Source: Colletotrichum lupini
Lineage: Eukaryota; Ascomycota; Sordariomycetes; Glomerellales; Glomerellaceae
Assembly (NCBI RefSeq): GCF_023278565.1
Contig: NC_064677.1
Location: 4,092,001 to 4,156,000 of the forward strand
Length of the DNA: 64,000 nt
Direction: 5' to 3'
A program made the translations under genes and the position numbers. A model generated the notes under the pieces. The model did not search any database. It was given only the letters and a program-made list of their open reading frames with translations, and was not told where the DNA came from. Shown one piece after another: positions 24,424-37,500 of the stretch; positions within the stretch are counted from its first letter, which is position 1; every line of letters starts with the position of its first letter.

Positions 24424-25286
24424 AAGGCGTGCCAAGAAGTGGGATACCTAGAACATGGAGGGGGTATGGATGGGGGCTTTCACGACGCTAAGCTTTTCTT
24501 TTCCCATGAGCCGACCTTTTGAGATTCTGCAGCTGCAGATGCAGCGGTGGTGTGGAGGGTCTACAGGTTTACGCAGGCAGATATGTTGTTTCGGGATAGG
24601 CGTTTCACGGCGTTTGCTCGCTTTGTTGTATTTTTCTTCGTTGGGTCTCCATATGGGTTCCAAGAGAATTTCGAATTCCGCACAAGGAGGTCGGGAATGG
24701 GTCTAACAGAGTAAGCTAAGAAAGGGAAGGGTATGGAGGAGAAACAAGATGCAACATGATATTCAAAAAAGACGGAGAAGCATCCTCCATATGTCGGGAA
24801 AACCCGGGAGGAGTGGTCCTGTATGTAGTCCCAATATGGCCATAATACGAGGAGAAAGCAAGAGAGATGAGCTTAGATTGCGGCATTATTCCACCGAAAA
24901 AAAGTGTCTCGATCCATGGGCAAGTTCCGTTGTGGGAATCGGAGATGTGTACGGAGGTTGGCAGGACGGGGACGAGTGAGAGAGTTCTGGTTGTGTGTGT
25001 GAATTGAGTAAAAGAGAATTGGGCACCGCTGAGCAAGCGCTGTGGTTCGCTGGGACGGTCGGTCGCCCCGGGCGCCGCCGGCAGCGGAAGGGCGGCGGCT
25101 GCTCTCTGAATGGGCGGGACGTGAGAACTGGAGAAAGCAGCCGCCGCCCTCTTTTTGGTGCGTGTCACTCACTGAGGTGTCTGCGGTGAGCCAGGTTCAG
25201 GGCCGCCTTGACCAGCTGCTGGATCGGCGGTTTTGGTGGTGGCGGCGGCGGCGGTGGGGACTGGATGGGAGCACTTCGGGAGGGGG

Positions 25287-25306
25287 GAGATGAGATGAGA
25301 TGAGAT
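25287..25306 (+). repeat. GAGAT tandem repeat, 4 units
   Basis: Four perfect GAGAT units in the POL3-GDH spacer, following a G-rich stretch. Confidence 0.85.
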
Positions 25307-25344
25307 GGGCAGACAGATGGAAACACGTCGGTCCTAGACTCTAT

Positions 25345-25353
25345 TACTCCGTA
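25345..25353. repeat. TACGGAGTA dispersed 9-mer, copy 3 (TACTCCGTA)
   Basis: Exact reverse-complement copy in the POL3-GDH spacer. Confidence 0.8.
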
Positions 25354-28006
25354 GATGTTGTCGCCGCAGTCGGTCGGTCATCCGCTCGGGTCGGGGTTTG
25401 GGCTGGAAGCTGGCTGGGATTCTCCACGCGGGACTTTTTTTTCTTTTCCTCTTCCCCTTCGCTGTTCTATTTGGATCTAAGGTTATCAATCAATCTCTTG
25501 CTTTTACTGTGTTACGCCGAGGAGTTTTGACTGTGCTTCTTCTCCCGTCGGCCTACCTACCGAGGGTGCACACCACGGTTCTCAACCTACACGAAGTGCG
25601 CTGTGTGTGTGTGGTTTTGAGAGTTCGCGATATCAATACCTACGAGATCTATCAATATAGATAAACATGCACCAGATACGTTAAGCTTTCTAGTAACGAT
25701 GCAGCTCACTTGTATTTCGTAGTTGCAATCTGATCTTGGTAGCCAATACCGTGGTTTGCATTATTCACAGAGCCATCTTATTACGTACGTGCCGAGCAAC
25801 TCTCTGTCTCTGTGTGTAAAAGCATCCTCCGCAGCGGAGCTGCGAGCAAAGTCCCTGGGACTGTTTGCGGCGGTGGTTTGTTGACTTTGGAATGCCCGCT
25901 CCGTGACCGTCGAATGAGACTCGAGGATTCCTTGCTCCGTCAACAGCCAACACAGTTCAAGCGATCCAACGCACCGTAAGGCTGCGAACCGAACTGCCTT
26001 GGACAACCCAATTCCGAGATGAGGTTTCGAAATAGTACGTACGGATACAGATTCAACCCCTCCCTTTTTTTTTTAATCTCCAGCAACGGCGGCAAAGAAT
26101 AAGATGGCCCCGGAGAACCACCGGAGGAAAGAAACCCCTGCTTAGCTTGTCTTCAGGGGACTACGTGCTAAGCACCTACGGTAGCCAAATGGAAAGACGA
26201 AAAAAAAAGAAAAAAAAACACGCGACAGCGGGTTCGGGAATCGGGAGTTCAGAAGCGAGGGGCAGAAACCCAACCCAAGTCCCTCCAAAATGGAGGGGCG
26301 ACGTCGGCGGGGTAAAGGACAAGGTATGGGAAGACAGGAGCGCATTGTATCGGGTTGCGTCGCACTTTCCGACTCAAATCGGCTGAGCATTTTCGCATGT
26401 CAGCTCAGCCTGTCACCCACTGCAGCGCCGCACCACTCACTACACCGACGGCAGCCCAGCCGTCGCCGTCTTCGTTGTCGCACACTCCCGTCACTTAGAT
26501 TGGCACCTTTCACTTCCGATCGCGGAACTGCGACTCGACGCGCCGTTCTTCGGACACTTTCTTTCTTGTCAATCAATCTCCCGTTCATGCTAGCCTGCTT
26601 CTGTGTGGTCCTGGGTTCCGGTCCAACCACTCACCACACCTTACGAATTGCAATGATCAATTCACATGTGTCGCAAATCTTCGTCTCTGCGATTTTCTTA
26701 TCTTGAACCTTCAAGTGGCATAATGGAGAAACCAAAAGAACACCCCATGGGTCTATGCAAGACATGACGCCTGCTGCGTCATGGGCCAAATTGTGACAAG
26801 CCCCCTTTCCCTTTTCCCAGATAATTCTCTAGTGCCGCCATCAGCGCTGCCGCACCAGCATCGACGATTCGGGGAGAAGTGTACGGACAAGCGAATGGTA
26901 GATGGGCTTCTAGCGTCGTAGAGCTAGAAGCACAGCTTTGAAAACTTGAAGATTTGATCTACCTTGCTGTATCTCGACACCCCGGGCAACCAATAAGAGA
27001 CGGTTGATAGGACTACAGTTCGGCTCTTGTTCCCAAGTGGCACGCCACGGCATGCAAGGCCATTTCCAATGACAGCAACATCTGACGGGGTCCCTTTCTT
27101 GTTCTTCCCCAGTGACAGTGACAGGTCAAGAAAGAAGGGCGAGACACAGAAGAAATCCACGCGTGCATGCGGAAGCATGTGCCAGTGGTGGGGGGTCCGC
27201 GGGCATGGGCTGCAATTGTTGGATGACGTCCCCCAGGTTCTGGCCTGTTTGGGACACGCGCGCCGGGCTTGTCGATGGGAGAGGCATTCGCGCATTCCAG
27301 GGCATGTCCTCTTCTTCCCTCTCCCGAACAATGGAGCGTCCGGGCCATCCCTGAGACCCCTGTGCCCCTGCAGTTCAGTTGCGGACTCCTGGTTTCCGCC
27401 CCAGCAAATGCCTGTTCGGCTCGCCGCCTCCGGGATCGCAACCGCTCGCGCGGCAGCGCAAACCCTCTTGTCTCGTAGTCTCTTTGTGATGGCCGTGAAT
27501 AATTGTCACTCGGCAGCAAATCAGAGAGCTGCATGAAGGGACCTCGAGAGGCCCCCGCCGGCCACATAGCGTGAAAACCCGGGCCCGGTCCCGGCATTCT
27601 CATCCAGCCTAGACTCGCTGAGTCTTTTTTACGTCAACCCGCGTGGGTTTCACCCGAGCCCTTTTTTATTTTCTGTTAGCTATGGCACACGACAAATTGT
27701 CGGTCTGGCGCCGAATGAACGCGCTTCAGACGTGAGAGGCGAGGCGAGGCGAGGGAGGAGGAGTCCTATCTCTCTCTCTTTTTCCACCGTCCACGCCCCC
27801 CACGGCCGACCCGGACATGTCTTGCTCTCACGCTAGTCCCTGGTCCCCGCCTGCATCTATCTTCGCCATGAAGGGGCTCCCGAAGCTTGGAGGAGTAGAT
27901 GACCGGGGGGGACATGGGGCAACGACACGCTTCGCCGTTGCCAGCCTGTGAGCTCTTACTCGATTCGATTTGGCTCTCGTTTCGATCGACTGGGTTCCCA
28001 GATTTG

Positions 28007-28013
28007 TATATAA
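28007..28013 (+). promoter_or_regulatory. TATA box of glutamate dehydrogenase gene
   Basis: TATATAA lies 144 bases before the start codon, in an otherwise G/C-rich region, and is followed by a C/T-rich leader. That spacing suits a highly expressed fungal gene. Confidence 0.55.
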
Positions 28014-28156
28014 TCTTGCGGGCGCACCGCTCTCCCCCATCCTCTCGACTTGGAACTTCATCAGCTCCTCTCTCTGCCAGACGAACTAGGAACTCACCTC
28101 TCAGAGACACAACCTTGAAGCACCATACATATACAACATACCTCTAAACCGTCAAA

Positions 28157-29577
28157 ATGTCTAACCTTCCTACCGAGCCCGAGTTCCAGCAGGCTTACAA
28201 CGGTATGTTGCCATCTACAACCATTCTTACACAACGAATCTAAGAAGACTAACACCATCTATAGAGCTTGTCAGCACCCTCGAGAACTCCTCCCTCTTCA
28301 CCCAGAACCCCGAGTACAGAACCGCACTCGAGGTCGTCTCCATCCCCGAGCGCGTCATCCAGTTCCGCGTCGTCTGGGAGGATGACAAGGGCAAGCTCCA
28401 GGTCAACCGCGGATACCGCGTCCAGTTCAACTCGGCCCTCGGCCCATACAAGGGAGGTCTGAGATTCCACCCTACCGTCAACCTGTCGGTCCTCAAGTTC
28501 CTCGGATTCGAGCAGATCTTCAAGAATGCCTTGACCGGCCTCAACATGGGTGGTGGTAAGGGTGGTTCCGACTTCGACCCCAAGGGCAAGAGCGACAACG
28601 AGATCCGTCGCTTCTGCGTCTCCTTCATGCGCCAGCTCAGCAAGCACATTGGCGCCGACACCGACGTTCCCGCCGGTGATATCGGTGTCTCCGGCCGCGA
28701 GATTGGCTGGTTGTTCGGTACCTACCGCCAGGAGCGCAACAAGTTCGAGGGTGTCCTCACCGGAAAGGGCCTCACCTGGGGTGGTAGCTTGATCCGCCCC
28801 GAGGCCACTGGATACGGTGTCGTCTACTACGTCGAGCAGATGCTCAAGTACGCCAACAAGGGCTCCTTCGCTGGCAAGCGTGTCGCCATCTCTGGTTCCG
28901 GCAACGTCGCTCAGTACGCCGCTCTCAAGTGCATCGAACTCGGTGCCACCGTTGTCTCCCTGTCCGACTCCCAGGGCTGCCTTGTCGCCGAGGGTGACGC
29001 TGCCTTCACCCCCGAGCAGATTGAGAACATTGCCGACCTCAAGGTCCAGCGCAGGTCTCTTACCGAATTCGACCACAAGGGCTCCTTCATGTACATCAAG
29101 GGTGCTCGTCCCTGGACCCACGTTGGCAAGGTCGACATTGCTCTGCCTTCCGCGACCCAGAACGAGGTCTCCAAGGAGGAGGCTGAGGCTCTCATTGCCG
29201 CCGGCTGCATTGCCATCGCCGAGGGCTCCAACATGGGCTGCACCCAGGAGGCCATCGACGTCTTCGAGGCTCAGCGCAAGGAGAAGGGTGGCGAGGCCAT
29301 CTGGTACGCTCCCGGCAAGGCTGCCAACTGCGGTGGTGTCGCCGTCTCTGGCCTCGAGATGGCCCAGAACAGCCAGCGCCTGAGCTGGACCCGCGAGGAG
29401 GTCGACCAGAAGCTCAAGGACATCATGACCGCTGCCTTCTTCAACGGCCTCAACACCGCCAAGGAGTACGTCAAGGGTGGTGAGACCGAGCTTCCCAGCT
29501 TGGTCGCTGGTAGCAACATTGCCGGTTTCGTCAAGGTTGCCCGTGCCATGCACGACCAGGGAGACTGGTGGAACTAA
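28157..29577 (+). CDS. NADP-specific glutamate dehydrogenase
   Basis: Two exons, 28157-28202 and 28265-29577, 452 residues, the normal length. It makes glutamate from 2-oxoglutarate and ammonium with NADPH in the cytosol. Landmarks: [11 protein letters not shown], then [21 protein letters not shown] with the catalytic-site Lys residues, the [16 protein letters not shown] segment, and the Rossmann motif [13 protein letters not shown]; the end [16 protein letters not shown] is typical. Exon 1 is only 46 nt ([15 protein letters not shown] plus one base) and the 62-nt intron ends in CTATAG. Codons end mostly in C, indicating high expression. The ATG context is GTCAAAATGTC. Nitrogen control is likely (GATA words and a TATA box upstream), an inference supported by known AreA/NIT2 control of this gene in other ascomycetes. 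Confidence 0.97.
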
Positions 29578-32500
29578 GCGTTCTCGACCGGCAATTCGGA
29601 AGAGGAATACGAAAAGTTGATGCGAGTGGCGGCACCCACGTCTAAGGACGATGGGCAGACGTAGTGATGACCTTGAAATTCGGTGTAACGTCTATTTGTA
29701 TTTCGGAGCTGGCGTTGGCGGCAGGGATACCTGAGTGAAATCAATACCAATTACTTTTTTTGATAAGCAAACTACTTACTGCTTTTGAGTGATGACTGGT
29801 CGCCAGTGAAGTGTGAACAAAGATCCCAACAGGCTGGAGTACTTTGACAGCCATCTTTCCAAGTGCCGACTGAAGGATTCGAATAAGCCGAATCCTCCAG
29901 AGAGCGCCACCTTGCCTAGAAAGGCGCGAGTCTGAATGGGTGTGAAGAGAAGGTGCTGACAAGAGAATATACCGAGACCAGTGCTGACACTCTAAAGCCA
30001 CTTTCAATTGCGGCAAGAAGCCGGCTCGTCGGCCGTTGACATCTCTAACATCTGATAGCAGCCAGTAAAGTCGCTCTACTCACTCAAAGATGATCATCAT
30101 GTATTAGCGATATGAGTCAACTCTGATAGGTCGACATTGGATACCAGGCACGTCTGAGGGTCTCTCGGGCAACCACGTAGCGGCTATTTCCGCCGTCTGC
30201 CGTAGGCACCGATGCTCGAATTCCAGCTTGAAGGGTTGAACACAGTGCTCAACGAGAGAATGACGGCCCGAATTGCGTTCTGCCTGCTGATAGATCGATA
30301 CTTTGAGCGGCAAGACAACGTTGCTGGCTTTGAAGAATCTGCCCATCTGAATGTAGCAGTGCGACAACGGATAAATGAACACCGGCTGTGGCTCAAGACC
30401 TTGAACTCCACGCGCACTTGACGACTCCTTTTGTTCAGGGTTATACATGACATAGAATGCCTCCGCAGACCCTGGCTGGTCTGGGTGACACTGACAAGAC
30501 GAGAGAGGGGCTGCGTGCGCCAGACCCGCATCGCCGAGCTGACGTTGGCCAAACAGGTTTCTAGAAGCAGCAACAGTTATCGTCGATGCCCATTGTGTTT
30601 CCTCAAGGTACCTCAGATAGGGATAGTGTGACTGCTGGAAAGAGAAGTTTCCGGGGATTTCACCTGTTGTGAAACGATTCAACGATAATGCTGATTCGAC
30701 CACAAGCAAGATCCCGCGCAGCACAGCATGTTGGTGATGTTTTATTTAACGTCATTTTATAAATATCGCGTGTTTCCAGTGGTGGATTTGTTGAAGAAGG
30801 CGTTCCTAACGGACGTAAGAACATTTATCTCTGGACGAGGTACATCGTAACGTACCATTTCCAGTGCCTCTCGCGTCTTGCGACTATGATGCGTACGACA
30901 GCTGTAGGAACTGAGCGGAACAGATTGGAGGGTGTTGGTCACTTAGCTGTGCTGGATAAGCGTCGCTCTGGCACTCGTTTCTGTCGATCGGGCCTTGCAT
31001 CATGCCATCGAGTTGCGGCGGCGCACAACTGGGCGAGTGACGAGGCCACCAACGTCGTTGTAAGTCGTCACGACGCATTGGCCAGACGCTGATGGGTTGA
31101 CCCCTGTAGCAGCGGCGGTCTGATGTACCTACCTAGTAAGTCTGCAATCGCGTGGGCAGTGAACTCAGCCCTACCCAAGAGTTGAAAGGCTGACTCGTGG
31201 ATTGCCAGATGGTATTGGACAATGACGGGAGACTCGGCCCTGGCATATGTTTCATCGCACGATTGCTGACCGTTGATGTCTTGTCGATCTACCAATGACG
31301 AGGCAGACGAGGCACGCAGCAAAACGGAGCTGGAGATGACCGAGACGAATGATGTAACTTGACCGCAAAGCTGGATGTAAGATGAAAGAGGCACAGTTCA
31401 GCCTGACGGTTGCCTTGGGGTCTCGGGAGCGATCTGACTGGAAAGATTGGTCTGTCGTGATGTATTCCGTATATCTGACGAGACTCGGAAGGCACCGATG
31501 GGCTCTGAGTGGGGCCCGCCGAGTCGGGATGGCATTAGCGGGGCAGTAGCGGATGGCGCAGCGACCACCCTCCCGCAGGGGCCGGACCAGGATCCACTGC
31601 GGGCCCTTGCCGCAGGCCCGCGTTGTTGGTGCGAGCTTACGGGCTACCAAATTACGCAGTCAGTTACCGCGGACTATGTGTGACATTGATCATGGATTAG
31701 AACACAGTCAGACGAGATATGTGGGCAGAGATTGTGGTATCAGGAGCCTCGGACTTCGTCACCCACTCAATACTCCGTACAGAGGCCGCAATTCCGGTCA
31801 GTGTAATTTGATGTTGGAACCAGGTTCACCACCCTTCTCCCTGTCACCTGGAATCGCATGCCAATTCCATGCGGCCTGTCAGTGGCCGGCGCATGTCAAG
31901 CATCAATCATTGTTTTACGTCCTCAATCACATGAATGAAGTAGACGAGCTTTCCTACTGACTACATAGCCGACCCGAGAAAAAGTTGCATATAGTCAATG
32001 TCAGTCTTGCCTATTCTCATGCTTCGCCTCATAAAATGCTTCTCAGCGGCGCATGTGCTTCTACATCGTAATCGCCTATTATGGTAGTCTGGTTCGACAA
32101 ACATTTGCAGAAGCTACAGAAGAAGACGGAAGGGACAATACCTCATGTTATCAAGGCCAAGGCTTGGTAGCATGAAATCCTTGCCCTATCGTGAATAATG
32201 TCCAGCCGAGGCCCCTGCCCCAGTCATGTCGAACTCACCTTGCACCAACACATCGGGGTAGGGATACGGCTTAGTCTCGTAAGGTGATCCTGTCGCACAA
32301 GACTCTGGCAGGTCTCTGTTTCAATGGCTATCTCATTCTTTCGGACTGAGACCAGGGTAGTCAAGTCCACCACTCGATTGTCTCAGCTTTCATGTGGGGG
32401 GACGGGCAGCTCGGGAGCCGATTTTGCTTCAATTCAGACTTGCACTGGCTTAATTGAGAACATCTGGATTGCCTGGGTCTATTGTCGTCGATCAAACTTC

Positions 32501-34551
32501 CCCATTTCAATCATGTCTTGAAGAGGAATTGAGCCGCAAAGCGTGCAACATCAACGATTGCGGTTGTCTTATTTGAAAAGGGCCTGAAGAATTCTGTGAC
32601 CGGGGTTTCGATGTCGATTGTGGCTGCCTGGGGTCAGTCAAGGGTAAGGTCCAATTCATGGTGGCATTTTCCTGTTGCTGAATTCATCCTCAACCCCAGG
32701 ATGCTTTAGGCAATCACTGATTGTTCGGGAAGGGTGGTCTGTAAAAAAGATACTTGACGCACGTGCCAAGCGGAAGTTCCTCTCGGCTGAGCCCTGGAGT
32801 GGCTGCCAGTTGAAGATAAGCGGGGCAAGGGTGCAAGAGGACGGGACTCACTCAGGTCGAAGTCCAAACGGGCAACCACTCCGTCGGGTGGAGAAATCTA
32901 CGGCACGGTACGTATTCCTTCTTCCTTCCCACTGGGAACGGCCGCCTGGCTAAAGCCGAAGGGGAGACAACTTTCGACCAGTTTCATTGGCCCGTTTGCG
33001 CACACGCAAAGAGCGACCCAAGAGACATGTCTTTACCGGCCATTCAGGATCCATCTTTCCGCTAGTCTGGGCCTGGAAAAAAGGTACCTAGTGAAGTCGT
33101 CTTTTTTAGAGTGCGTACGTATATGTATCTTTTCTTCACTTTTTCCTCCTGTCCACCGAGGTAAGGTAGGTTCTCGTAGCACTCAGCTCGCCCAATCCAT
33201 CCCCATCAACGGCACCAATGGCACCACCCAATACAATGTACATCATGAGGCAGCTTCTTTCTTTTCTGGTCATGACAGACTCGGTCCGGCCAATAGACTC
33301 ATGCCGTCTCGCATCTTCTGCAATAGTTGCTGCACACTAAGAAGTGATTGTCACAGCCCAACTCTCCATCAGCCCTCCTCCTTTGCACAGTACAATCCTA
33401 CTCCGATTACTATCCACACGACGCTACTCTTATTTTCGGCAACGCCTTCTGTACATCTGTAGCTCTGCATTCTATTGCGCCGGCGCAACCGCCCACTCAC
33501 ACCTCGAGAAACAGGGCGCTGAACCTCAGTCTCACCCTCACTCCATCCCCCGTCTTCTTGTCCCCGGCTTCAGGGCCTCAGCTCGTGCCGAGACTGCGGT
33601 CTTCTCTGTTGCTTTCCCTCATTGTCTGCCTTTTTGCCTACCCATAGCCCAATAAACCCGGGCCCGGATTTCAGTCTCAGGCCCCGGCTTTCCAGCCAGC
33701 CTCACTAGACCGGTTCGCTCCAACTTTAGTGCAAGAATGAATGAATTCGGATTCGTGCTCTAGGCCCGAGACACAAGATAGCAGAGCTATCAAACTATGT
33801 TGGCACTGGCTTGCCTCAATCTGCTAAGTTCGACCTCAGATTGTAGTTACCGTAGTTCACATGCTGCCAATGCATTCTCTAAGTTGTGCGTGTTGGTTTG
33901 GCTCCAGCTCGAGATCAACAGTCACCTCTTCTTCTCGCGCAGTATGCCCATCACACTTGCAATCGATGACGGATCCGGCACTGGTCCTTGCCGGCTCGAC
34001 GAGCTCGTTCGTTCGTAGCGCACCCAAGGCACCTAGTGACTTAGTATCCCCATGTGCGTGTCGGCAAGGATGTTCCCAGGACCCCGGTCATCCATGGTGG
34101 TGTTCCCTCCTGGTCTGACTAGGGTGGGTTCTCTGTTTAGGTATCTACATAGACTAGTGTGGGATTTCTTACTAGGAATAGTTCGCAGCGGCGCATCTCC
34201 CTCTGCTTGGCCCGCCGTGGATCCCCCAATGAAGCATTCTTACATCTTCTCTGTAAAGCCCATTTCTCTTTTCCGCCCTTCATTCTGCGCTCATCATCCG
34301 CATTCATCTTCTCAGCCTTGAAGCGTGTATCTACTTTTCTGTTCTGTTGCTATATAGAGTCTGGCGGAACCCCTCTCATCCTCAGCTCATAACCACTCAC
34401 CAACCATATTAACCCAGTATCTTGGCAGCATTTCCTAATCAGCAGAGCCTTTCTCAGGAGTCTCACACTCGCTCGTCAACTTTGCTTTTGAGTATTATAT
34501 ACCCTGGCCTTATCCGCGCTTGGATATTCCAGCCCTAGAGGCGCCAAACAC
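29578..34551. other. Gene-poor spacer, about 5 kb
   Basis: No supportable gene. The longest frame (30104-30724, minus, 206 codons) starts at a non-ATG codon and has no recognisable domain. The stretch has one TACTCCGTA copy and scattered GTACCTAC-type words. I found no terminal inverted repeats, transposase or reverse transcriptase motifs. The last several hundred bases, rich in C/T with CCAACCATATTAACC-like sequence, are presumably the promoter and leader of the GMC-hydrolase gene. Confidence 0.5.
31771..31779. repeat. TACGGAGTA dispersed 9-mer, copy 4 (TACTCCGTA)
   Basis: Exact TACTCCGTA followed by C, in the 5-kb gene-poor spacer. Confidence 0.8.
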
Positions 34552-37500
34552 ATGGCTCCAATGGCTACTACAGAGGGCCTCAAGAACGGCACCGAATCCG
34601 GTCCCAGCCATATTAATGTGTCCAAAGCCAATGGATACCACTTGGACAGCAACGGCACCAATGGTCACAACGGTCACAACGGCTCGACACCCAGATATGC
34701 CGGCTTCTCGCCTGCTTCAACAGACTCACGCCCGCAGACAGCGTCTTCAAAATCTTATCAAGAGGAGCCCCCCTCCAATGGTATCAGATACAGCAAATCT
34801 CACAGGATCCCGACCTTCGGAATTCACGAAGAAGACAACGCCCCTAGATCAAGGAGCTACGCCAACATCCGCACATATGCCGACGATGCCCGAAGGCAAT
34901 ATCCTCGCATATCAAAGCCGGTTGAGCTGATGCGCAGCAGCTATGATGTCGTTGTCATTGGTTCAGGGTACGGTGGTGCTGTCGCCGCATCCCGCCTGGC
35001 CCGTTGCCAAGATGCCAACGGCAAGCGTCAGTCTGTATGCGTACTGGAGCGAGGAAAAGAGAAGTGGCCTGGTGAATATCCTACTGGCGTTCTCGATGCC
35101 TTTGACGAGCTTCACGTTTCCGGCGAGTTTGCCCCTGGTTGGCTCCCTAGCACAACTGTGGAAAAGGGTGACCCGACTGGCATGTACCACTTGATCTTCG
35201 GGAAGGGGCTGAACGCCGTCGTTGGCAATGGTAACTACATGCTTTCCTGTTATGTTGAAAATCATCTGCTGACTGATGACAGGCCTGGGTGGCACGAGTT
35301 TGATGAACGCCAACGTCTTTCTAGAAGCCAACGAGGCCACCTTGTCTATGCCTATCTGGCCCAAGTCCATCAGGGAGAACCCCAAATGTCTAGAGAAGTG
35401 TAAGCCATTCGCCCCATAGGATTTTGTACGAATCTTTGGAGACATTACTGACACGTAGTCACTCAGTTTACCAAAGAGCTCGGGATGTTCTTGAGCCCAC
35501 TCAATACCCAGATGACTGGCCCGAACTTCCCAAAGTCAATCTCTTCAAGAAGCAGGCTGCCGCTCTTGGCATGTCCGACAAGTTCAAAATGGTCCCTCAG
35601 ACAACTAGATTCCGCAATGGTCCCAACAGTACTGGTGTGGAGATGTCTCCATCAGCCTTGACCGGCCAGGACTGCACTGGTGTCAATGATGGCTCCAAAT
35701 CGACTACATTGGTGACTTACCTGGCTGATGCCTGGAACTGGGGCGCAGAAATGTTCTGCGAGAGCGAGGTTCGTTTCATCAAGAAGGCCGACCCGCGCAT
35801 TGGAGGGTACCTCATTTTCTTCGCCTGGCATGGCCGGAACCGAGGTCACTTCAAGGCCAATCTCCACGGAGACTTGATGTGGGTGCATGCGAAGGAGTGC
35901 GTGTTCCTCGGTGCCGGTGCTATTGGTAGCACTGAGATCCTTCTCCGTAGCAAGGAGATGGGACTGCCCCTGAGTCCCCGCGTCGGCGAAAACATGAGCG
36001 GCAATGGCGATATGCTAGCCTTTGGGTAAGTTTGGATCTTTCTATTCTACTCCGAGACGTACGCGGCTGACCGCGATCTTAGATATAACATGGACGAGGA
36101 GGCGAACGCGATTGGGAAGCCCTTCCCCAACCCGTATAACCCTATCGGACCTACCATCAACTCCGTTATTGATGACCGCGAAGGGCACGAGAACCCTCTT
36201 GATGGATATGTCATCCAAGAAGGAGCTATCCCTCGTTCTTTGACACCGTTCCTTCAGACATTATTGGAGATGATGCCTGGCAGCATTGAAGCCACTGGAG
36301 AACCGTTCCAGGAGAAGGTCCGGTCTGCCTTTGCTCGGTACTCGAGCCATCTATTCGGCGCGTATCGCCAGGGTGGATCAATGGATAACACTCAGGTCTA
36401 CCTGGTTATGTCCCATGACAGCAGTCAGGCCATGCTTACACTCAAGGATGACAAGCCAGTCCTTGAGTTCCTCGGAGTTGGTCGTAGCGATCACGTCCGC
36501 AAACTCAATGATCTGCTAGCAAAGGCTACGCAGGCCATGGGCGGAACCTTTGTCAAGAACCCTTTCGATGCCTTGATGGGAGGTCAGCAAGTGACCGTTC
36601 ATCCTATCGGGTAAGTTTGAAATTCGTCCATTTGTGAACTGTTCTAACATGACTCACAGTGGAGCTTGCATGGCCCGCGATGATACTGGCGCCACCGGTG
36701 TCACCAACGATGTTGGCGAGGTATTCGCCGGAGACGACGACGAGACACACCCTGGGTTTATCATCACTGATGCCTCCGTCATTCCCGGTGCCATTGGTGT
36801 CAACCCCTTTGCTACTATTACAGCCCTGGCCGAGCGGTCCGTCGACGCTCACATCCACAGGAGAAACCTCAAGATTCACCCCAACGAGAACGGCATCTTG
36901 GACCTATTCGGGGAGCCTCACTTTGCCCCCAAAGAATCCCATGATACGGCAGAGACTGAAGTCGAGATCAAGAGAATTGATGAAGCAAGCTCACTCATTC
37001 GCCATGCCGACCAGTCCAAGGCTGGAGGATTCGGCTTCACCGAAGTCATGTCTGGTTTCGTTCATCGCGACGATGGGCTCGTGACTGACAAGCGGGCCAC
37101 CTATGAGTTGGCCTACCGAGCAGCCAAGAGCCTTTGTGAGAGCGCCAGATTCTTCCTCAGTGTGCAGGCCTTCAACACGAAGTCCATGATCAAGGAGCCC
37201 GACCACTCTGCCATGCTGACGGGTACCTTTGTCTGCCCCTCTCTTCGCGGTTCTCCTTTTATGGTCCAGAGAGGTGACTTCAATCTCTTCATTCTTGACC
37301 AGAAGGCACCGGGAACTCGGAACATGACGTACGATTTTGACCTCCGGGGCATCCACGGCGAGAAGTACCATTTCCATGGATACAAGGTCGTCGATTCCTC
37401 CGTCGCCCTGGCCCCCTGGCAGTTCTGGAAGGCCACGAGCACCCTCTATGTCACCATCACCGAGCACAGTCGCGACCTGGAGGCCGTCCACGACTGTGAC

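Larger units (their letters stand above)
24424..28156. other. Long spacer between POL3 and glutamate dehydrogenase
   Basis: 3.7 kb with no gene I can support. It has a four-unit GAGAT repeat (25287-25306), a GAGGC repeat (27736-27755), a TACTCCGTA copy, poly-A/T runs near 26065 and 26200, and a C/T-rich leader before the dehydrogenase gene. AGATAG words (read on the minus strand) at about 27766-27771 and 27857-27862 fit the HGATAR sites of GATA nitrogen regulators. Confidence 0.55.

Noticed and set aside
29870..29905. ATTCGAATCC-like B-box on the minus strand
   Set aside because: Flanking bases do not form a T-stem; no A-box or acceptor stem at the right distance.
30104..30724. 206-codon minus-strand frame in the 5-kb spacer
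   Set aside because: Begins at a non-ATG codon, no domain, no splice partner; within the range expected by chance in G/C-balanced DNA.
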